A stretch of 64,000 bases of DNA from Cellulomonas sp. APG4 (GTDB lineage Bacteria > Actinomycetota > Actinomycetes > Actinomycetales > Cellulomonadaceae), in contig NZ_JAACYI010000003.1 of NCBI RefSeq assembly GCF_009996735.1, positions 1 through 64,000 of the forward strand. The letters are read 5' to 3'. The notes under the pieces are model-generated. The model made no database searches and was not told the origin of the DNA. It saw only the letters and a program-made list of their open reading frames with translations. Within the stretch, counting starts at the first letter, position 1. The number at the start of each line of letters is the position of its first letter. Below, piece by piece: positions 15,319-24,370 of this stretch. The position numbers and the translations under genes were made by a program.

Positions 15319-16530
15319 TCAGCCCCGGTCGAGCACCGCGACGCACTCGACGTGGTGCGTCATGGGGAACAGGTCGAACGCGCGAAGCTCGCGCAGCCCG
15401 TACCCCAGCTCCTCGAAGTGAGCCACGTCACGCGCGAGAGCGGCAGGGTCGCACGCGACGTACACGACGCGCCCGGCCCCGGTCGCGGCCACCCGCTCGA
15501 CCACGCGCTGGCCCGCACCCACCCTCGGCGGGTCGAGCACCACGACGTCGGCCGCGCCCACCCCGTCCAGCACGTCCGCGACCGCTCCGAGGCGCAGATC
15601 CACCTGCGGCCGCGCGTGCAGGTTGCGCCGCGCGTCGCGCACGGCCCCCGGGTCCCCCTCGACCGCGACCACGCGTCCCGCCTCGCCGACGGCGTCCGCG
15701 AGCGGCGCGCTCAGCAGTCCCGCGCCGGCGTACAGGTCCAGCACCGTCGCGCCGGGCCTGGGGCCGACGGCAGCGCGGACCGCCTCGACGAGCACGCGTG
15801 GCGCCTCCCGATGGACCTGCCAGAAGCCGGCCCCCGCCACCCTCCACACGTAGCGCGTGCCGTCGTCGAGCTCGAGCACCTCACGTACCGAGGTACGCGC
15901 GTTGGGCCGGGTGTCCGCGGCACCACGGTGGAGCGGAACGCCGTCCACGAGCACGAGCGGCCGGTCACCACCCACGGGTGCGACGGCCGTGAGGCGTGCG
16001 CCGGGGGCCCAGTGCCGGGTGAACAGGCCCGCGTCACGCAGCTCGGGCACCGCGAGCGGCATGTCCTCGAGCGGGACGACGTCGTGCGAGCGGTGGCGGT
16101 GCATGCCCGCGCGGCCCGAGGCGTCCGCGACGAGCTCGATGCGCGTGCGCCAGCCGAGACCGGCGCGCTCGTCGTCCCCCGGGGCGCTCTCGACCACGAC
16201 GTCGCGCTCGAGCCGCGCCAGGCGCTCGAGCTGCTCGCGCACCACGGCGGCCTTCCAGCGGTGCTGCCCGTCGAGGGAGACGTGCGCGAGCTCCCCACCG
16301 CCGACGCCTCCGGGGCCCGCCGCGGGCCAGGCCGAGGGGACGCGGTCGGGGCTGGCCTCGAGCACCTCGACCGCGTCGGCACGCCAGAACCGGGCGCTCT
16401 CCCCCGCGTCCGTCAGGACGGCACGCACGCGCTCCCCGGGCAAGGTGTGCCGGACGAAGACCACACGGCCCTCGTGCCGCGCGACGCAGTGCCCGCCGTG
16501 GGCGACGGGGCCCACCTCCAGCTCGATCAC
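15319..16530 (-). CDS. TrmA/RlmCD-family RNA (uracil-5-)-methyltransferase
   Basis: Transfers methyl from SAM to C5 of a uridine in tRNA or rRNA; cytoplasmic. 403 residues: a TRAM-like N-terminal domain (about 1-60), then a Rossmann methyltransferase with the SAM loop DLYAGAGLLS near 268, DPPR at 333-336 and nucleophile Cys360 in VACDPAALARD. The 4Fe-4S Cys cluster of E. coli RlmD is not visible, so this is the cluster-free form. GTG at 16530 overlaps the stop of the permease gene as GTGA. Position next to the permease and TrkA genes recalls M. tuberculosis Rv2689c. The exact target base is unknown. Confidence 0.88.
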   Translation of the reverse strand: MIELEVGPVAHGGHCVARHEGRVVFVRHTLPGERVRAVLTDAGESARFWRADAVEVLEASPDRVPSAWPAAGPGGVGGGELAHVSLDGQHRWKAAVVREQLERLARLERDVVVESAPGDDERAGLGWRTRIELVADASGRAGMHRHRSHDVVPLEDMPLAVPELRDAGLFTRHWAPGARLTAVAPVGGDRPLVLVDGVPLHRGAADTRPNARTSVREVLELDDGTRYVWRVAGAGFWQVHREAPRVLVEAVRAAVGPRPGATVLDLYAGAGLLSAPLADAVGEAGRVVAVEGDPGAVRDARRNLHARPQVDLRLGAVADVLDGVGAADVVVLDPPRVGAGQRVVERVAATGAGRVVYVACDPAALARDVAHFEELGYGLRELRAFDLFPMTHHVECVAVLDRG

Positions 16531-18545
16531 GCGCCGCCCTCCGTCTGTCCCGGCCCCCCGGGCGGTGCGGGCACCCCGCGGCCGCTCGTCGCGGGGTCGA
16601 CCGAGCGCAGCTGCCACGGCACGGAGGCCACGACCACACCGGGGGTGAACAGGAGCCGGCTCTTGAGCCGCAGCGCGCTCTGGTTGTGGAGCAGGTGCTC
16701 CCACCAGTGCCCCACGACGTACTCGGGCACATACACCACGACGAGGTCGCGCGGGCTCGCGCGCCGGATCGACCGCACGTAACCCAGCACCGGCCGCGTG
16801 ATCTCGCGGAACGGGGAGTCGAGGATCTTGAGCGCGACCGGCAGGTCGAGCGCCTCCCACTCCTCGCGCAGGCGCGCGACGTCGTCGGGGTCGACGCTGA
16901 CCGTGACGGCCTCGAGCACGGACGGCCGGGTCGCCCGTGCGTACGCCAGCGCGCGCATCGTGGGCTTGTGCAGCCGCGAGACCAGCACGATCGCGTGCAC
17001 ACGGCTCGGCAGCGCGCGCGCCGCGGCAGGGTCGTCGCCCAGGGCGAGCTCCTCGCTCACCCGCGCGTAGTGGCGACGGATCGCCTGCATGACCACGAAG
17101 ATGCACGCCATCGCGAGCAGCGCGATCCACGCGCCGCGCGTGAACTTGGTGATCAGCACGACAACGAGCACGGTGCCGGTGAGGCCGAGCCCCACGGCGT
17201 TGATCGCGCGCGAGCGCTTCATGCGCGCCCGCGCCTGCGTGTCCGGCTCGGTGCGCAGCTCACGGTTCCAGTGGCGGACCATCCCGAGCTGGCTGAGCGT
17301 GAACGACACGAACACGCCGACGATGTAGAGGTGGATGAGCCGCGTGACCTGGGCGTCGAACGCCCAGATGAGCACGACCGCACCCAGGGCGAGCGAGATG
17401 ATGCCGTTCGAGAACGCGAGCCGGTCGCCGCGCGTGTGGAGCTGGCGCGGCAGGTAGCCGTCGCGCGCGAGGATCGACCCGAGCACCGGGAAGCCGTTGA
17501 ACGCCGTGTTCGCGGCGAGCACGAGGATCAGCCCGGTGACCACGGCGATGAGCGCGATCGCAGGGCCGAAGCCTGAGAACACGGCCTCCGAGAGCTGTGC
17601 GATGAGCGGGTCCTGGACGTACTCCTCACCGACCGGCTCACCGTCGCGGAGGAGCTGCGTCGCCGGGTCCTCCACGATGTGGGCGTGCGTCGCCTGCGCC
17701 AGCAGCAGGATCGACATGATGAAGGTCGTCGAGAGCGTGCCCAGCAGCAGGAGGGTCGTCGCCGCGTTGCGGCTCTTCGGCTTGCGGAAGGCGGGGACGC
17801 CGTTGCTGATCGCCTCGACACCGGTCAGCGCGGCGGATCCCGAGGCGAAGGCGCGCAGCACCAGGAACGCCCCGGCGAGGCCCACGAGCCCCTGGTCGAA
17901 CCCGGACTGCGGGACGATCTCGAGCTCGGCGCTCTCGGCCATCGGCAGCGTGCCGGTCGCCCAGCGGACGAAGCCGACGACCGCGACCGTGCCCACGGCG
18001 GCCATGAAGAGGTACGTGGGCAGGGCGAAGAGACGTCCGGACTCCTTGACCCCGCGCAGGTTGAGCACCATGAGCAGGAGCACGACGCCGATCGCGAAGG
18101 GCGTCTCGTGGCCGCGCAGGGCCGGGACCGCGGCCGCCGCGTACTGCGCCCCCGAGGAGATCGACACGGCGACGGTCAGGACGTAGTCGACGAGCAGCGC
18201 GCTCGCGACCGAGACGCCCGCGCGCGGTCCCAGGTTGACGGTGGCGACCTCGTAGTCACCCCCGCCCGAGGGGTAGGCGTGTACGTTCTGCCGGTAGGAC
18301 GCGACCACGGCGACCAGCACGACGGCGACGGCCAGGCCCACCCACGGTGAGATGAGGGCGGCACCCAGGCCGGCGATCGAGAGCGTGAGCAGGATCTCGT
18401 CCGGGGCGTACGCGACCGACGACAGCGCGTCCGAGGCGAAGACAGGCAGCGCGATGCGCTTGCGCAGCAACGTGTGGCCCAGGCGCTCCGTACGGAAGGG
18501 GCGACCGAGCACGAGCCGCTTGGCGGCGTCGGCGACATCAGACAC
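16527..18545 (-). CDS. APC-superfamily permease, KimA-like potassium importer
   Basis: 672 residues. About 12 membrane segments occupy residues 35-450; the first carry the KimA-type signature ALPVFASDALSSVAYAPDE. A cytosolic C-terminal domain of about 200 residues follows, as in KimA, a high-affinity K+/H+ symporter that is inhibited by c-di-AMP in Bacillus. Divergent from two RCK (TrkA-type) genes only 54 bp away, which supports a K+ role: Rv2690c/Rv2691/Rv2692 in mycobacteria are ordered the same way. GTG at 18545. It is co-transcribed with the methyltransferase gene. That substrate is K+ and not an amino acid is inference. Confidence 0.82.
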   Translation of the reverse strand: MSDVADAAKRLVLGRPFRTERLGHTLLRKRIALPVFASDALSSVAYAPDEILLTLSIAGLGAALISPWVGLAVAVVLVAVVASYRQNVHAYPSGGGDYEVATVNLGPRAGVSVASALLVDYVLTVAVSISSGAQYAAAAVPALRGHETPFAIGVVLLLMVLNLRGVKESGRLFALPTYLFMAAVGTVAVVGFVRWATGTLPMAESAELEIVPQSGFDQGLVGLAGAFLVLRAFASGSAALTGVEAISNGVPAFRKPKSRNAATTLLLLGTLSTTFIMSILLLAQATHAHIVEDPATQLLRDGEPVGEEYVQDPLIAQLSEAVFSGFGPAIALIAVVTGLILVLAANTAFNGFPVLGSILARDGYLPRQLHTRGDRLAFSNGIISLALGAVVLIWAFDAQVTRLIHLYIVGVFVSFTLSQLGMVRHWNRELRTEPDTQARARMKRSRAINAVGLGLTGTVLVVVLITKFTRGAWIALLAMACIFVVMQAIRRHYARVSEELALGDDPAAARALPSRVHAIVLVSRLHKPTMRALAYARATRPSVLEAVTVSVDPDDVARLREEWEALDLPVALKILDSPFREITRPVLGYVRSIRRASPRDLVVVYVPEYVVGHWWEHLLHNQSALRLKSRLLFTPGVVVASVPWQLRSVDPATSGRGVPAPPGGPGQTEGGA

Positions 18546-18585
18546 GAGAGCCCATGCTAGGCCCGCGCGGGCCCGCCGGACGGTA

Positions 18586-18591
18586 TAGCGT
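18586..18591 (+). promoter_or_regulatory. -10 box of ceoB/trkA, probable leaderless start
   Basis: TAGCGT (also TATAGC at 18584) ends 8 nt before the GTG at 18600; no ribosome site lies between, so the transcript probably begins at the start codon. Confidence 0.55.
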
Positions 18592-18599
18592 CACCGTCT

Positions 18600-19268
18600 G
18601 TGCACTTCGTCATCATGGGCTGCGGCCGCGTGGGAGCCACGCTCGCCCAGTCGCTCGAGTCGCGTGGCCACTCGGTCGCGGTGATCGACCAGAACCCCGA
18701 TGCCTTCCGTCGCCTCGAGGCCGAGTTCACCGGGCGTCGTGTCACGGGTCTCGGCTTCGACCGCCAGACGCTCGTCCAGGCCGGCGTCGAGGACGCCTAC
18801 GCGTTCGCTGCGGTCTCCGACGGCGACAACTCGAACATCCTCGCCGCGCGCGTGGTCCGCGAGACCTACGGCGTCTCCAACGTCGTCGCACGGATCTACG
18901 ACCCGCACCGCGCCGAGATCTACCAGCGGCTCGGCATCCCGACGGTCGCGACGGTGCGCTGGACGGCCGACCAGGTGCTGCGCCGCATGCTCCCGATGGG
19001 CGCGACGGACGAGTACCGGGACGCGTCCGGGCAGGTGGTCATGGCCCAGATGGACATCCACCCGGGCTGGATCGGGCTCCCGCTCACCCACATCGAGCAG
19101 GTGACCGGGACCCGGGTCGCCTACGTGACCCGCTACGGCGACGGGGTGCTGCCCGGCCCCGACACGGTGCTCCAGGAGAACGACCTGGTCCACCTCATGG
19201 TTCTCGCGACCGAGGTCCCGCGGGTCGAACGCGTCCTGACGCACGTGCCGCCGGAGGTCGAGGGATGA
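18600..19268 (+). CDS. ceoB: TrkA/CeoB potassium-uptake regulator, RCK protein
   Basis: Cytosolic K+ channel gating or regulatory subunit. 222 residues: an RCK_N Rossmann domain with GCGRVG at 7-12 and Asp30 for NAD(H), followed by a TrkA_C domain (about 137-222). GTG start, leaderless. The next gene is a second RCK protein overlapping by ATGA, so both are made together and may form a hetero-octamer. No TrkH/KtrB membrane subunit is in the window; the divergent KimA-like permease is the nearest candidate partner. Confidence 0.9.
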   Translation: MHFVIMGCGRVGATLAQSLESRGHSVAVIDQNPDAFRRLEAEFTGRRVTGLGFDRQTLVQAGVEDAYAFAAVSDGDNSNILAARVVRETYGVSNVVARIYDPHRAEIYQRLGIPTVATVRWTADQVLRRMLPMGATDEYRDASGQVVMAQMDIHPGWIGLPLTHIEQVTGTRVAYVTRYGDGVLPGPDTVLQENDLVHLMVLATEVPRVERVLTHVPPEVEG

Positions 19269-19939
19269 AGGTCGTCATCGCGGGAGCGGGCTCGGTCGGT
19301 CGGTCGATCGCCACGGAGCTGCTCGCCAACGACCACGAGGTCACCCTCGTGGACAAGCAGCCGAGCGCGATGCGTGTCGCCTCCGTGGCCGACGCGGAGT
19401 GGCTCCTGGCCGACGCGTGCGAGCTCTCGACGCTCACCCAGGCCAAGGTCGACGAGTGCGACGTGATCGTCGCGGCGACTGGCGACGACAAGGTCAACCT
19501 CGTGGTCTCGCTGCTGGCGAAGACCGAGTACGGCGTCCCGCGCACGGTCGCCCGGGTCAACAACCCCAAGAACGAGTGGATGTTCGACGAGGCCTGGGGC
19601 GTCGACGTCGCGGTCTCCACGCCGCGGATCATGACGGCGATGGTCGAGGAGGCCGTCGCGGTCGGCGACCTCGTCAAGATCTTCACGTTCCACCAGTCGG
19701 GTGCCGAGATCCTCGAGCTGACGCTGCCCGAGGACGCCCCGCTCGTGGGCGTGCGGGTGGGTCAGGTGGTCTGGCCCCCGGACACGGTGCTCGCCGCGAT
19801 CGTGCGTGGCCCGCGCCCCATCGCGCCGAGCCCCGACGACACCCTCGAAGCCGGCGACGAGCTGCTCATCGTGGCGGGGTCCCAGGCCGATCTTCCTGCT
19901 CTGCACGAGCTGCTGGTGAAGCCACCAGCAGCCACGTGA
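19265..19939 (+). CDS. ceoC: TrkA/CeoC potassium-uptake regulator, second RCK protein
   Basis: 224 residues with the same two-domain layout: GAGSVG at 7-12, Asp30-Lys in LVDKQP for the nucleotide, TrkA_C from about 135. ATG at 19265 overlaps the ceoB stop (ATGA). Its last 74 bp overlap the end of the convergent DUF3159 gene. Confidence 0.9.
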   Translation: MKVVIAGAGSVGRSIATELLANDHEVTLVDKQPSAMRVASVADAEWLLADACELSTLTQAKVDECDVIVAATGDDKVNLVVSLLAKTEYGVPRTVARVNNPKNEWMFDEAWGVDVAVSTPRIMTAMVEEAVAVGDLVKIFTFHQSGAEILELTLPEDAPLVGVRVGQVVWPPDTVLAAIVRGPRPIAPSPDDTLEAGDELLIVAGSQADLPALHELLVKPPAAT

Positions 19940-20579
19940 GCCACAGGCCGAGCGCGAACAGCGGCAGGCCCATCGCGAGCTTCGCCGTGCCGAGCCAGCC
20001 CACGGCCTCCTCGCCCTGCAGCCACAGTGGGACCTGTACCGCGAGCCGGGCCGAGAACAGGCCGACCCACAGCCACGTGGCCCACGCGTAGCGACGACGC
20101 AGGTGCGCGGCCGCGACTCCCGGTGCGGTGCGCCACGACATGTCACGCCCACGCAGGAGGCTCACGAGCACGCCCACGACGGGCCAGCGCACCAGGATCG
20201 ACACCAGGGCCCCCAGCGCCCACGCGACGTTCACCCACAGCCCGTACGTGAAGTAGTCCTGGGCCTCGCCCGTGCGCCAGGCCCAGATCGCGCCGATGCC
20301 GACGCCGGCCACCCCGGAGAACGCCTGGGTGGCCGGCGTCCGTTGCACGAGTCGCAGCACGACGGCGAGGGCGGCCGCGGCGAGCGAGGCGACGAGGGCG
20401 GGTGCCAGGTCGCGCGTCGCGACGAACACGACGACGAACAGCAGGCCCGGTGCGATCGACTCGACCGCTCCCCGGACACCTCCGACGGCGTCGGCGAAGC
20501 TGAACTCGTCGCCCGCGAGCGCCTGCACGCCACGACCGGTGCGCGGAGCCCGAGGGTCGCCGTCGGCCTGCTCAACCAT
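19866..20579 (-). CDS. DUF3159 family membrane protein
   Basis: 237 residues, function unknown. A soluble N-terminus of about 40 residues is followed by six hydrophobic segments. It matches the actinobacterial DUF3159 pattern by the early SIAPGLLFVVVFVATRDL stretch and by position after an OB-fold gene (Rv2693c/Rv2694c order). Its start overlaps the preceding gene by 8 nt. Its 3' end runs 74 bp into ceoC on the other strand. Confidence 0.8.
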   Translation of the reverse strand: MVEQADGDPRAPRTGRGVQALAGDEFSFADAVGGVRGAVESIAPGLLFVVVFVATRDLAPALVASLAAAALAVVLRLVQRTPATQAFSGVAGVGIGAIWAWRTGEAQDYFTYGLWVNVAWALGALVSILVRWPVVGVLVSLLRGRDMSWRTAPGVAAAHLRRRYAWATWLWVGLFSARLAVQVPLWLQGEEAVGWLGTAKLAMGLPLFALGLWLTWLLVASPAARAEQEDRPGTPPR

Positions 20580-20961
20580 GGGGCCGCGCGCTCAGCTCGT
20601 AGCGGGGGTTGAACATGGTGCGCCGACCGTCCTGCGTGCAGACGAAGCCGCGCAGCCGTGCGCGCCTGCCGGGCTCGATGCCCGCGATCCTGCGCTGACC
20701 GGTCCACACCACGCGCAGGGCGCCGCTGCCGTCGTAGAGCTCGGCCTCGAGCGCCGGCACGTTCTCGCGCGCCCGGAGCGTGACGCTGCGCAGCACGCCC
20801 GCGACCTCGGCGGGCTGCCGGTCGCGCAGGTCGGCAATCGCCGCGCAGCCGCGCCGCGCGCTCTCCTGGCGTTCCTCGGTGGCCTCGAGCTCGGCCTGCG
20901 ACGCCACGAGGGCGTGCAGCGCGCCCCGGAGGCGCCCGACCCGCTGCGCCGTCGTCGCCAT
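20572..20961 (-). CDS. OB-fold nucleic-acid-binding domain protein
   Basis: 129 residues. After a helical N-terminus (1-45) a short OB-fold follows (VAGVLRSVTLRAR ... YDGSGALRVVWTGQRRIAGIEPG), as in actinobacterial homologues of Rv2694c. Ligand and role unknown; single-stranded nucleic acid binding is the family guess. ATG at 20961 shares one base with the stop of the DUF3710 gene, so the genes are coupled. Confidence 0.8.
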   Translation of the reverse strand: MATTAQRVGRLRGALHALVASQAELEATEERQESARRGCAAIADLRDRQPAEVAGVLRSVTLRARENVPALEAELYDGSGALRVVWTGQRRIAGIEPGRRARLRGFVCTQDGRRTMFNPRYELSARPHG

Positions 20962-21662
20962 CAGCGGGTCTCGGTGATCTCGGGGCCCCGCTCGAGCGGG
21001 TCGGCCGCGGGCTGCGGCGGGGGCACAGCGGCCGGCCGCTGGCCCGGGAGGTGGAGGGCGAGCAGCTCGCGCGGCACCCGCGGCTCGCTGCCCCGGACCA
21101 CCACGGCGTCGGCGAACACGCCCTCGAGCACGGTCGCCTCGGCCGGCTCGACAGCGGCCCGACCCGTCAGCACGCCGCGCAGGAACCAGCGCGGTCCGTC
21201 GTAGCCCAGGAACCGCGCGGGTCGGTGCCCGGTGCGTCCTTCCTGCGTGCGCACCGGCAGACGCGCGAGCAGCTCGCGCCCGAACGGGCCCGGCAGGTCG
21301 TCGACCGACCCGCCCTGCTTGACCACCGACTCCGCGATCTCCGCCCGGATCTCGTCCCAGATGCCCTCGGTGCGCGGCGCGGCGAAGACCTGGAGCTGGA
21401 GCGCCGAGCCGCCGAGCGACACCGCGGCCGCCGTCACGGTCTTGGAGCTCTTCTCGACCTCCATGCGCAGCTCCATGCCGTCGCGGCCGGGCAGCCACAG
21501 GGCGCCCAGGTCGAGCCGGCGACCGCGCTCGGGGACCTCGCTGACGTCCCACGGGCCACGTTCTCGGGCCGTCGCGTCGGACGAGGACGAGGCGGGCCCG
21601 TCGGCCGACGTCGTCGGCTCCTGGTCCTGCGCCGGCTGCTTGGCACGCCGGAAGACGCTCAC
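20961..21662 (-). CDS. DUF3710 family protein
   Basis: 233 residues, cytosolic, function unknown. A polar low-complexity N-terminus (1-40) precedes a compact domain with RLDLGALWLPGRDGMELRM and a Pro-rich tail. Conserved in Actinobacteria beside dut (compare Rv2696c). GTG at 21662 with AGGAGG 4 bases upstream. Second gene of the dut operon, 54 bp after dut. Confidence 0.82.
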   Translation of the reverse strand: MSVFRRAKQPAQDQEPTTSADGPASSSSDATARERGPWDVSEVPERGRRLDLGALWLPGRDGMELRMEVEKSSKTVTAAAVSLGGSALQLQVFAAPRTEGIWDEIRAEIAESVVKQGGSVDDLPGPFGRELLARLPVRTQEGRTGHRPARFLGYDGPRWFLRGVLTGRAAVEPAEATVLEGVFADAVVVRGSEPRVPRELLALHLPGQRPAAVPPPQPAADPLERGPEITETR

Positions 21663-21716
21663 ACTGCCTCCTGAAGAACGGACACCACGACGATAGACGC
21701 CCTGGGCATCCGGACC

Positions 21717-22193
21717 CTACTCGGACGCCCCACCCGGGCCCCAGCCGCCGCTCGACCCGAAGCCGTTGGCGCCGCGGTGCGAGCCGGGCAGCCGCTCGGC
21801 ACGCACGAACCGGGCGTGCTCGACCCGCTGGACCACGAGCTGGGCCACGCGGTCCCCCCGGCGAAGCACGACCTCCTCGTCACCCGTGTTCAGCAGCGTG
21901 ACCTGGATCTCGCCGCGGTAGCCGGCGTCGACGGTCCCCGGCGCGTTCACCACGGTGATCCCGTGCCGGGCCGCGAGGCCCGAGCGGGGGTGCACGAAGC
22001 CCGCGTACCCGTCCGGCAGGGCGATGCTCACCCCGGTCGGCACCGTGCTGCGCGCGCCGGGGGCGAGCACGACGTCGACCCTGGTCACCAGGTCGGCCCC
22101 GGCGTCACCGGGATGGGCGTAGGCAGGTTCGGGCAGCTCGTCGTCGAGGAGCACGAGCAGCACCTCGACGGGTGCGGCGCTGGGCTGGTCCAC
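21717..22193 (-). CDS. dut: Deoxyuridine 5'-triphosphate nucleotidohydrolase (dUTPase)
   Basis: Hydrolyses dUTP to dUMP and PPi, keeping uracil out of DNA and feeding dTMP synthesis. 158 residues, the size of trimeric dUTPases, with all five motifs: DAGADL near 33, [10 protein letters not shown] near 75, the uridine-binding hairpin [13 protein letters not shown] near 90-102, RVAQLVV near 122 and the C-terminal P-loop-like [11 protein letters not shown] near 142-152. GTG at 22193; a -10 box ends 7 nt upstream, so leaderless. It heads the operon dut-DUF3710-OB-DUF3159. Confidence 0.95.
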   Translation of the reverse strand: MDQPSAAPVEVLLVLLDDELPEPAYAHPGDAGADLVTRVDVVLAPGARSTVPTGVSIALPDGYAGFVHPRSGLAARHGITVVNAPGTVDAGYRGEIQVTLLNTGDEEVVLRRGDRVAQLVVQRVEHARFVRAERLPGSHRGANGFGSSGGWGPGGASE

Positions 22194-22200
22194 GCCGGGG

Positions 22201-22206
22201 AGCCTA
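22201..22206 (-). promoter_or_regulatory. -10 box of dut, probable leaderless start
   Basis: TAGGCT on the minus strand, 7 nt before GTG 22193. No good -35 box and no ribosome site seen. Confidence 0.5.
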
Positions 22207-22298
22207 GTGCGCAGGCGCTGTCGGCACCGGGACGTCCGTGGGTGCGCGGCGCCATCGGTGACCGCCGCGCCGTCGGCCGGGGATGGGATGCTGGGCAC

Positions 22299-22772
22299 GT
22301 GAGCACCACGAGCCCGTCCCCGCGCACCACGAGCCCGTTGCACCGCGAGCGCCTCTGGCCCGGTCCGCTCGGCTGGTCGCTGGTCCTCGGATTCGCCGTC
22401 CTCGTGACGATCTCGCTGCACCCCGTGCGCCCCGCGGTCGCGTACGTCGTCGGCGCAGCGAGCCTGGCGGCAGGTGCCGCCGTGGCCGTGCGCACAGCCG
22501 CGGTCGTGGAGGTGCGCGACGGTGAGCTGCGCGCGGGGCCGGCGCACATCCCGGTGGCGCTGCTCGGGCCCGCCCGCGTGCTCGACAAGGACGGCGTCCG
22601 AGCCGCCCTCGGTCCCGGATCGGACGCCCGCACGTTCGCGGTGCTGCGCGCCTGGGTGCCGGGGGCCGTGCACGTCGAGGTGGCCGACCAGGCCGACCCG
22701 ACACCCGCGTGGCTGGTCTCGAGCCGGCGTCCCGAGGCCCTGCGCTCGGCCCTCGAGGCCGCGCGCGACTGA
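22299..22772 (+). CDS. DUF3093 family membrane protein
   Basis: 157 residues, function unknown. Two hydrophobic segments near residues 24-41 and 46-62 are followed by a soluble domain ([16 protein letters not shown]). Matches the actinobacterial DUF3093 family found divergent from dut (compare Rv2698). GTG at 22299 chosen because the family N-terminus ([10 protein letters not shown]) follows shortly; the frame is open further upstream but antisense to dut. Confidence 0.8.
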   Translation: MSTTSPSPRTTSPLHRERLWPGPLGWSLVLGFAVLVTISLHPVRPAVAYVVGAASLAAGAAVAVRTAAVVEVRDGELRAGPAHIPVALLGPARVLDKDGVRAALGPGSDARTFAVLRAWVPGAVHVEVADQADPTPAWLVSSRRPEALRSALEAARD

Positions 22773-22861
22773 ACGGACGGCGCTGCGGCGCGGGCGAGGC
22801 GGCGAGGCGGCGACGCGGCGCGACCGACCGGCTCCTGCCTGCGGTCCCCGGGGACGACGAA

Positions 22862-22884
22862 GGCCCGGGGAACGTCCCCGGGCC
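22862..22884. terminator. Bidirectional hairpin between DUF3093 and DUF4193
   Basis: Perfect 10-bp stem GGCCCGGGGA / TCCCCGGGCC with a 3-nt loop between two convergent genes; no T-tract, as usual in such genomes. Confidence 0.7.
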
Positions 22885-22923
22885 CGTCGGTGGTGGTGCC
22901 GCACGACACCTGCGCCGCGTGCG

Positions 22924-23220
22924 TCAGGCGCACTCGGAGCAGATGAGCTCGCCGTTCCTCTCGCTCGCGAGCTGGCTGCGGTGGTGCACGAGGAAGCACT
23001 TCGAGCAGGTGAACTCGTCGGCCTGACGCGGGAGGACCCGCACCGAGAGCTCCTCACCCGAGAGGTCCGCACCCGGGAGCTCGAAGCCCTCGGCGGCCTC
23101 CGTCTCGTCCTCGTCGACCACGCCCGAGTTCTTGTCGGATCGGCGCGCCTGGAGCTCCTGGAGGGAGTCCTCCGAGAGGTCCTCCTCGGTCTTGCGCGGG
23201 GCGTCGTAGTCGGTGGCCAT
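22924..23220 (-). CDS. DUF4193 family zinc-ribbon protein
   Basis: 98 residues. An acidic N-terminal half ([17 protein letters not shown]) is followed by a zinc ribbon with two Cys pairs, CSKC and CSEC, near residues 74-97. The family is abundant and conserved in Actinobacteria (compare Rv2699c); its role is unknown. The ATG at 23220 begins [10 protein letters not shown], the usual start. The 188-bp gap upstream must hold its promoter but I see no clear boxes. Confidence 0.85.
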   Translation of the reverse strand: MATDYDAPRKTEEDLSEDSLQELQARRSDKNSGVVDEDETEAAEGFELPGADLSGEELSVRVLPRQADEFTCSKCFLVHHRSQLASERNGELICSECA

Positions 23221-23408
23221 CAGGCGTTTCACACTCCGTGTCGTCCAGGTCCGTGACGTCACGGCGGGTCGCCGTCCGACGTCGGTACGTACTCAATGCA
23301 CGACCGGCGTCCGTTGTTCCCGCTGCGATCGGCGAGGGGATTGTGCACCATGCCGGGGTGCGAGGACCAACACGCGCGCCGACGGGCCCCGCACGGAAGC
23401 CCGGACGG

Positions 23409-24257
23409 TCAGGCCTCGTCGGAGTCGGCGTCCAGCTCCTCGAGCAGCGAGACGAGCGCCTCGACCGTGGGCGCGGGTCCCGCGACCGTCATCTCGGTGG
23501 TGGCGGGGGCCCCGCGCAGGCCTCGCACCACTCCCCCTGCCTCCGCGACCACGAGGCTCGCGGCCGCCAGGTCCCACGCGCCCAGGCCCCGCTCCCAGTA
23601 CGCGTCCAGGTTGCCCGTCGCGACCATGCACATGTCGATCGCCGACGAGCCGATGCGCCGCACGTCACGCACGCGCGGCAGCACCTCGGCCACCACACGC
23701 GCCTGCACGCGCTTGCGATCGGCCCGGTAGCCGAACCCGGTCGCGACGAGGCTGCGGTCGAGGGGTGCGGGCTCGTTGACGTGCACGGGCCTGCCGTCGA
23801 GCCGCGCGCCGAGCGCGGCCCCCGCCGTCCACGTGCGGCCGTCCGCGACCGCGTGCACGCAGCCCGCGACGACCGTCCACGTCGCAGGGTCCGGCTCGCC
23901 CACGACGGCGGCCACCGAGATCGCGTAGGCCGGGATCCCGTAGAGGTAGTTGACCGTGCCGTCGACCGGGTCCAGCACCCAGGTCACCCCGCTCGAGCCC
24001 GCGACCAGCCCCTCCTCCTCACCCAGCACGCCGTCGTCGGGCCGCTCGGCCGCGAGGCCGCTGCGCAGCAGCTCCTCGGACGCGAGGTCCATCGCGGTCA
24101 CCACGTCGATCGGGCTCGACTTGGTGGCGGCGACGTCCACGCGGTCCGGCCGACCCTCGAGCACCAGCCGTCCCGCGGCGCGGGCGAGGCGCTCGGCCGT
24201 CGCGACCAGCTCGGAGACCTCGGCGGCGGGCAGGGGCGAGGACGCGGGAGAGCTCAT
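23409..24257 (-). CDS. Inositol-monophosphatase-family phosphatase (SuhB-like)
   Basis: 282 residues. Mg-dependent sugar-phosphate phosphatase; likely substrates are inositol-1-phosphate, fructose-1,6-bisphosphate or PAP. Metal ligands are visible: Glu80-Glu81 in GEEEG, then the DPVDGT motif at 96-101 and Asp in GAWDLAAA near 221. Position beside DUF4193 recalls Rv2701c (suhB). ATG at 24257 has GGAGG only one base before it, too close to act, so the real start may be leaderless. Confidence 0.88.
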   Translation of the reverse strand: MSSPASSPLPAAEVSELVATAERLARAAGRLVLEGRPDRVDVAATKSSPIDVVTAMDLASEELLRSGLAAERPDDGVLGEEEGLVAGSSGVTWVLDPVDGTVNYLYGIPAYAISVAAVVGEPDPATWTVVAGCVHAVADGRTWTAGAALGARLDGRPVHVNEPAPLDRSLVATGFGYRADRKRVQARVVAEVLPRVRDVRRIGSSAIDMCMVATGNLDAYWERGLGAWDLAAASLVVAEAGGVVRGLRGAPATTEMTVAGPAPTVEALVSLLEELDADSDEA

Positions 24258-24370
24258 GCCTCCATCCTGCCCGACCACCCACGGCTCCCGCCCGGCCGCG
24301 GCACACCGGCCCGCCTCCCCGCGCCGCGCGCGCCCAGGTGGCACTCTCGTACCTGACGTCGGAGGTGACC

